NCBI GenBank assembly: GCA_021776245.1
Contig: JAJFGF010000050.1
Span: forward strand, 1 to 64,000
Origin: Hyphococcus sp.
GTDB lineage: Bacteria > Pseudomonadota > Alphaproteobacteria > Caulobacterales > Parvularculaceae
Direction of reading: 5' to 3'
Length of the DNA stretch: 64,000 bases
A program made the position numbers and the translations under genes. Positions 60,191-64,000 of the stretch are shown here, piece after piece (positions within the stretch are counted from its first letter, which is position 1; each line of letters opens with the position of its first letter). The notes under the pieces are model-generated. The model had not been told where the DNA came from, made no database searches, and saw only the letters and a list, made by a program, of their open reading frames with translations.

Positions 60191-60730
60191 TCAGCGTGGC
60201 GCCATCACCATCATGATCTGCCGACCTTCCATTTTCGGATATTGTTCGACTTTCGCGATCTCGTCAAAATCGTCCTGTACGCGCCGCAAGAGATCTGCGC
60301 CTCGGTCCTGATGCGCCATTTCCCGCCCGCGAAAACGTAAGGTCACTTTTACCTTGTCGCCTTCTTCAAAAAAGCGCTTCATCGCCCGGACCTTCACTTC
60401 ATAGTCATGGTCGTCGATATTCGGCCGCATCTTGATCTCTTTGATCTCAACGACTTTCTGCTTCTTTTTGGCTTCGGCTTTTTTCTTCTGCTGCTGATAC
60501 TTGTATTTTCCGTAGTCAAGGATCTTGCATACAGGCGGCTTTGTATTTGGCGAAACTTCCACCAGATCAAGGCCGGCTTCGACCGCAATCTGTCGGGCGT
60601 CTTCAGTGGCGACGACCCCGCGTTTTTCTCCAGTATGATCAATCAGGAGGACCTGCGGAACGGCAATATCTTCATTGACGCGCGGTCCATCGCTTTTTGA
60701 AGGCGGGGCGGCAAAGGGTCTGCGTGCTAT
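60191..60730 (-). CDS. infC: Translation initiation factor IF-3 (ATA start)
   Basis: 179 residues if read from ATA at 60730. The frame reads (I)[21 protein letters not shown], then [19 protein letters not shown] (IF-3 N-domain), a Lys-rich linker ([14 protein letters not shown]) and C-domain [16 protein letters not shown]...[23 protein letters not shown]. The nearest in-frame codons upstream are CCC AAG GAG GGA-like noninitiators back to a TAA, and no ATG/GTG/TTG exists before the conserved residues. GGAGAG lies 6 nt before ATA. Rare AUU/AUA-type starts let IF-3 repress its own translation. It checks start-codon fidelity on the 30S subunit. Confidence 0.9.
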   Translation of the reverse strand: MARRPFAAPPSKSDGPRVNEDIAVPQVLLIDHTGEKRGVVATEDARQIAVEAGLDLVEVSPNTKPPVCKILDYGKYKYQQQKKKAEAKKKQKVVEIKEIKMRPNIDDHDYEVKVRAMKRFFEEGDKVKVTLRFRGREMAHQDRGADLLRRVQDDFDEIAKVEQYPKMEGRQIMMVMAPR

Positions 60731-60849
60731 GGGCTTCTCTCCATGGGTTGCTTACGAACAGATTTGTCTCAGATTTTCGGCGATAAACAGTTAACCTGTT
60801 TTCCGAAGATCAAAAGAGACGGCGGTATATAAGGGTTTCCCGACACTTA

Positions 60850-61830
60850 TCAACGGGCTTGTGCGGAAATGGGGCCGTCGGCCTGTGTCACAATGAGGCC
60901 CATATTCGAAAGGGTCCGCCAGATGAATTCCGGCTCGATTGCCCCAAGATCGTCAGCAGCAGTAAGCCTGACCACATGACGGCCCACCGGCGCCGCGGGC
61001 GGCGCATTGGCGTTTGCCGTCAATACGCCCTGGCAACCGACACTGACGGCCAGGTGCATTTCCGCCGCGTCATCGCTGACAAAAAACGCCGCTTCCTGCG
61101 CCAATGCGGCCAATTGAAGATGATCGGTTTTACCGGTGAGATCGACGAGCTGCGGCGCGTCATGGGCGATTTCATCGCCAAAATGATGCAGGCCTTTTGG
61201 CCCCGCCAGAACCGGCATGAAACCCGCTTGCGCCATCATATTTGCAAATTCCGCATAGCTGGACGCAGGCCATCGATGATTGAGATTTTCACCCGGGAGC
61301 AAAAGTCCGAATTGGCCCGATATACCGTACCATGATGGTTGCATATTGGCGCTGTCTTTACGCGTCGCCATTGCCCAACGGAAATCGGGCAGGCGGGCAG
61401 GCGCATCGAGCCCTGCGCCAGCGAGCATTTGGTCCAAATTCGGAAGATCCGTTGTGAATTTCGCCTTGCTGTTTTTCCTCGGCGCAGCCGTTGCTGAAAA
61501 CCATTTCGGACGAAACATCCCCATCGCTGCGTAAAGCTTGCGGCCGGCGTCATCCGCCGCCAGATCATAAATTCGTTCGAATTTCGATGATTTGAGCTGT
61601 TTGACAAACGCCTTGCGCGATTCAGCATCGCGCAGATTTGGCATCGCCGCGACCTGATCGAAATAGGGCGAGGTGCGCGCAACCCGCTGCAGGTCGGGCG
61701 CGGTCAAGAGACTAATTCTCGCTTTTGGATGGGACTGCCTGATGACGTCAAAGACCGGCTCAGCTGCAACAAAGGCAGCAAGCCCGTCCGTCTTGATCAC
61801 CAGAATATTTGTCTGTCTAAGCCCTAACAT
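60850..61830 (-). CDS. Glycosyltransferase family 9 (heptosyltransferase-like)
   Basis: A 326-residue GT-B protein from ATG 61830 (frame open to 61842). NILVIKTDGLAAFVAAEPVFDVIRQSHPKARI is the N-terminal heptosyltransferase-type fold, and FGLLLPGENLNHRWPASSYAEFANMM plus LVDLTGKTDHLQLAALAQEAAFFVSDDAAEMHLA match the donor-binding half (usual T-G-x-T-x-L, xxDxGPMH). The usual GPMH is changed to DAAEMH. It probably works in LPS core or another surface glycan; it is followed by a GT4 on the same strand. Confidence 0.82.
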   Translation of the reverse strand: MLGLRQTNILVIKTDGLAAFVAAEPVFDVIRQSHPKARISLLTAPDLQRVARTSPYFDQVAAMPNLRDAESRKAFVKQLKSSKFERIYDLAADDAGRKLYAAMGMFRPKWFSATAAPRKNSKAKFTTDLPNLDQMLAGAGLDAPARLPDFRWAMATRKDSANMQPSWYGISGQFGLLLPGENLNHRWPASSYAEFANMMAQAGFMPVLAGPKGLHHFGDEIAHDAPQLVDLTGKTDHLQLAALAQEAAFFVSDDAAEMHLAVSVGCQGVLTANANAPPAAPVGRHVVRLTAADDLGAIEPEFIWRTLSNMGLIVTQADGPISAQAR

Positions 61831-61860
61831 CCCGCCCCGCACTGATCTTTGTTTCCGGCA

Positions 61861-63057
61861 TCATGCCGCCGCCGGCCTTTTCCTGCCAACAAGCAACTTG
61901 CTGTATACCCGCAAGGTCGCATCACACATCGCGGCAGAAGAATAAACGCTTGTCGCCCGCGCCCTTCCATTTTCTCCCATGATCCGCCGTTCCTGCGGCG
62001 TCATGCGCCAAATCCGCTCAATCGCATCCGCCAGCGCTGCGGGATCGCCCGGCGTAACAAGAAATCCGGTTTCTCCATCTATAACCGTCTCGCAGGCGCC
62101 GCCGTGATTTGACGCAATCGCCGGCTTGCCCATGGCGCCCGCTTCTACGACCACACGACCAAACGCCTCCGGCCGCGTCGATGGCGCAATAACCACATCG
62201 GCCCAGCCATAGGCCGCAGGCATGTCGGCGCAATCGCCAACCAGATGGACCATGTCGCGAATCCCACGCTCATCAATCATTGCGCGCAAGGTCTCGTCAA
62301 AATCCCGGCGGCCCTGCGCGCCCCCACAAAAAACTAGCGTCAAACCGGTCATCTGACCAGTGTCGGAAGAGCTTTCCACCCGCGATTTCAATGTCGCCAC
62401 GGCGTCAATCGCCGTTTCATGGCCTTTCCAGGCCGTCAAGCGCGCCGGAAGCAGCACCTTGAATGCGTTTTTTTCCCCAGCGGCGCCCCATCCCGCGGCA
62501 ATATGGTTAATCCGCGCCTCACCGACAGTCGCCGGATCGAACACGCTCAAATCGGCGCCGCGGGGAATAACCTGGAGATGTTCCGGATCAACCTGGTTGG
62601 TGCGGGCAATTGCCGCCGCGGTGAAACGCGAATTGGCGATTATGCAATCGGCGCGCAGCATCGACGAGTTATACATGCGCTTGATTTGCCCAGAAGCCTC
62701 ATAGGCGCCGTGGTAGGTCGTTACGAAAGGAACGCCGATTTTCCGGGCGGCGGCAAGGGCGCTCCAGGCGGGCGCCCGCGAACGCGCGTGAATGAGCTCT
62801 ACGCCGCGCTCGGCGGCAAGGCGCGCCAAGCGCCCGCCATTGTTCCAAATGACCGCCGGATTTTTTGAGTGAACCGGCAGTTCAATGATTTCGCCGCCGA
62901 GTTTTTCGATCTCGGGCGCAAGGCGTCCGCCTGCAGTCGCCACCAGCGCCCGTCCGCCAGCGCCGACAATGGCGCCGGCGATCTCCATGGTGGAACGCTC
63001 GGCGCCGCCCGCATCAAGGCGGGGAACAATCTGTAAGATTGTATGATCAAAGCGCAT
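61861..63057 (-). CDS. Glycosyltransferase family 4
   Basis: A 398-residue GT-B enzyme. LQIVPRLDAGGAERSTMEIAGAIV is the acceptor domain; IPRGADLSVFDP, FKVLLPARLTAWKGHETAIDAVATL (the G-R-L-x-x-x-K-G block as ARLTAWKGHE) and PSTRPEAFGRVVVEAGAMGKPAIASNHGG (E-x7-E motif) form the donor site. It is the first gene of a two-gene set with the GT9 enzyme, likely building a lipopolysaccharide or exopolysaccharide sugar chain. Confidence 0.9.
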   Translation of the reverse strand: MRFDHTILQIVPRLDAGGAERSTMEIAGAIVGAGGRALVATAGGRLAPEIEKLGGEIIELPVHSKNPAVIWNNGGRLARLAAERGVELIHARSRAPAWSALAAARKIGVPFVTTYHGAYEASGQIKRMYNSSMLRADCIIANSRFTAAAIARTNQVDPEHLQVIPRGADLSVFDPATVGEARINHIAAGWGAAGEKNAFKVLLPARLTAWKGHETAIDAVATLKSRVESSSDTGQMTGLTLVFCGGAQGRRDFDETLRAMIDERGIRDMVHLVGDCADMPAAYGWADVVIAPSTRPEAFGRVVVEAGAMGKPAIASNHGGACETVIDGETGFLVTPGDPAALADAIERIWRMTPQERRIMGENGRARATSVYSSAAMCDATLRVYSKLLVGRKRPAAA

Positions 63058-63136
63058 AGACTATCGGCCGCCTCGTGTAAGTGAGCTATGACTATCATCG
63101 CACCCGCGGAAATGGCAGTCGGCCCAAGGCAAAAAA

Positions 63137-63898
63137 ATGCAGCACGAGCGTCAATTTATCGACGGGCCCAATGGACGCATCGCCTATAGCAAAAGCGACC
63201 GGAAAGACCCGGGCGCAGATACCGGCATCGTCTGGCTCGGCGGGTTCCGGTCAGACATGCTCGGCACCAAAGCCCAGTTTCTCGACAGATGGGCCAAACA
63301 GCGCGGATGCGCGTTTTTACGTTTCGATTATTCCGGCCATGGCGAATCTGACGGCAAGTTTGAAGATGGCTGTATTGGCGAATGGGCCGCAGACGCGCTG
63401 GCCGCCTTTGATGCGCTGACCGAAGGACCACAACTTCTGGTCGCATCGTCGATGGGGGCCTGGATTGCGACGCTGCTCGCGCGCCAGCGCCCGAGCCGCA
63501 TCGCCGCGATCATTTTTATCGCCCCCGCGCCGGATTTTACCGAAATGTTAATGTGGCCGTCCCTTTCCGCGCAGCAACGCGAGGCGATATTACGCGACGG
63601 CAGACTGGAACAACCGTCCGATTATGACGAACCGGAGATCATTACGCGCAAGCTGATAGAAGACGGACGCAAGCATCTTGTGATGAACGAGCCGATTCCA
63701 ATTTTCTGCCCGGTGCGCATCATACAAGGCATGGAGGACGACGCCGTCCCCTATGCGCATGCGCTGGGGTTCGCCAAATTGATCGATAGCGGGGATGTGG
63801 AAATAACGCTGACCAAAACCGGCGACCACCGCTTGTCGACACCGGCGGACCTGGAACGGCTTGCAGGGATTTTGGAAAAAACGCTTTTACCAAAATAA
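63137..63898 (+). CDS. Alpha/beta hydrolase, ABHD10-like
   Basis: A 253-residue hydrolase. GIVWLGGFRSDMLGTKAQFLDRWA, FLRFDYSGHGESDGKFEDGCIGEWAADALA, then VASSMGAWIATLLARQ with the nucleophile Ser in A-S-S-M-G (the first Gly of GxSxG is missing, as in ABHD10 and PPT-like enzymes), acid in IQGMEDDAVPYAHA and His in TKTGDHRLSTP. ABHD10 homologues cleave acyl-glucuronides or thioesters. Divergent from the glycosyltransferase pair. Confidence 0.85.
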   Translation: MQHERQFIDGPNGRIAYSKSDRKDPGADTGIVWLGGFRSDMLGTKAQFLDRWAKQRGCAFLRFDYSGHGESDGKFEDGCIGEWAADALAAFDALTEGPQLLVASSMGAWIATLLARQRPSRIAAIIFIAPAPDFTEMLMWPSLSAQQREAILRDGRLEQPSDYDEPEIITRKLIEDGRKHLVMNEPIPIFCPVRIIQGMEDDAVPYAHALGFAKLIDSGDVEITLTKTGDHRLSTPADLERLAGILEKTLLPK

Positions 63899-64000
63899 AA
63901 GTACGATCAGCAGCGGCGGATCGCTCTCATACATGTCCGGTAATTCTCCCTCTATCGGACACTGGCCATCCTTTATGCGCCAGGAATGTTTTGGCGCTGA
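63887..64000 (-). CDS. Possible C-terminal end of a leftward gene (cut by window)
   Basis: One minus-strand frame stays open from the window edge to TAA at 63889-63887, giving 37 residues that include WRIKDGQCPIEGELPDMYE and end in a hydrophobic LLIVLLFW. The end overlaps the hydrolase stop by 12 nt. The composition looks protein-like for the first 25 residues, but no family is recognised and chance is possible. Confidence 0.25.
   Translation of the reverse strand, partial: SAPKHSWRIKDGQCPIEGELPDMYESDPPLLIVLLFW

Noticed and set aside
1-64000. CRISPR array or cas genes
   Set aside because: No regularly spaced short repeats and no Cas-like proteins were seen. The only periodic motif is the three hip operators.

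Overview
The window reads as a chromosomal segment of an alphaproteobacterium of moderate-to-high GC. Grounds for this are the Rrf2-led suf operon, a BdhA/phasin/DUF3734-patatin set pointing to polyhydroxybutyrate, the aroK-aroB pair near xerD, an OmpR-type two-component pair, and dispersed GCGCATTTCCGGAAAAGTG-type palindromes. Nothing here fixes the genus.

Layout. Positions 1-6196 are an integrative element or its remains: the 3' end of an IS110-type transposase gene, a leftward set of small DNA-binding genes (Cys-motif protein, winged helix, HTH), an AlpA-like excisionase, unknown cargo (a 362-aa protein and a membrane protein), and a tyrosine integrase pointing away from a 47-nt copy of the 3' half of tRNA-Asn(GTT), which marks an element end. 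A hipBA module (6315-7786) follows, with three operator palindromes at an exact 49-bp period. Two 80-nt repeats (7995-8074 and 18297-18376, 67/80 identical without gaps) bracket about 10 kb. That block holds a five-gene leftward operon (MFS, 3-hydroxybutyrate dehydrogenase, patatin, HTH regulator, small membrane protein), a secreted cupin, a phasin, a BaeSR-like two-component system and a divergent four-gene membrane redox operon with an MsrQ-like haem domain fused to a Rieske domain. The tRNA fragment and both repeats end in GGGGAGCCA, which suggests repeated insertion at one site.

From 18.5 kb on the content is mostly core or stable: a GT2/methyltransferase/GtrA lipid-linked glycosylation operon, a YadGH-like ABC exporter, a divergent Lpd-like / L-lactate dehydrogenase pair, PilZ and YjbR proteins, tRNA-Tyr, rlmB, an SDR-HAD-AidB group, a secreted protein of 11-residue SFPD repeats, a DEAD-box helicase, a diguanylate cyclase, and an acyltransferase.

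The leftward Fe-S operon (49.45-40.3 kb) runs iscR, a NifS-type desulfurase, sufB, two cupins, a lipoprotein RidA, sufC, sufD, sufS, sufT, a small exported protein, sufA and tfoX. The cupin-cupin-RidA insertion between sufB and sufC is unusual. The last part holds hydrolases, accA, xerD, a large unknown exported protein, a 40-aa membrane peptide, aroK-aroB, a CorC-type transporter, a Tet-like MFS pump, infC (which can only start at ATA), two glycosyltransferases and an ABHD10-like hydrolase.

Best candidates for something undescribed: the MsrQ-Rieske operon with its three partner proteins, the SFPD-repeat protein with its lipoprotein neighbour, the cupin/cupin/RidA insert in suf, and the nested attachment-site structure between 6.1 and 18.4 kb.
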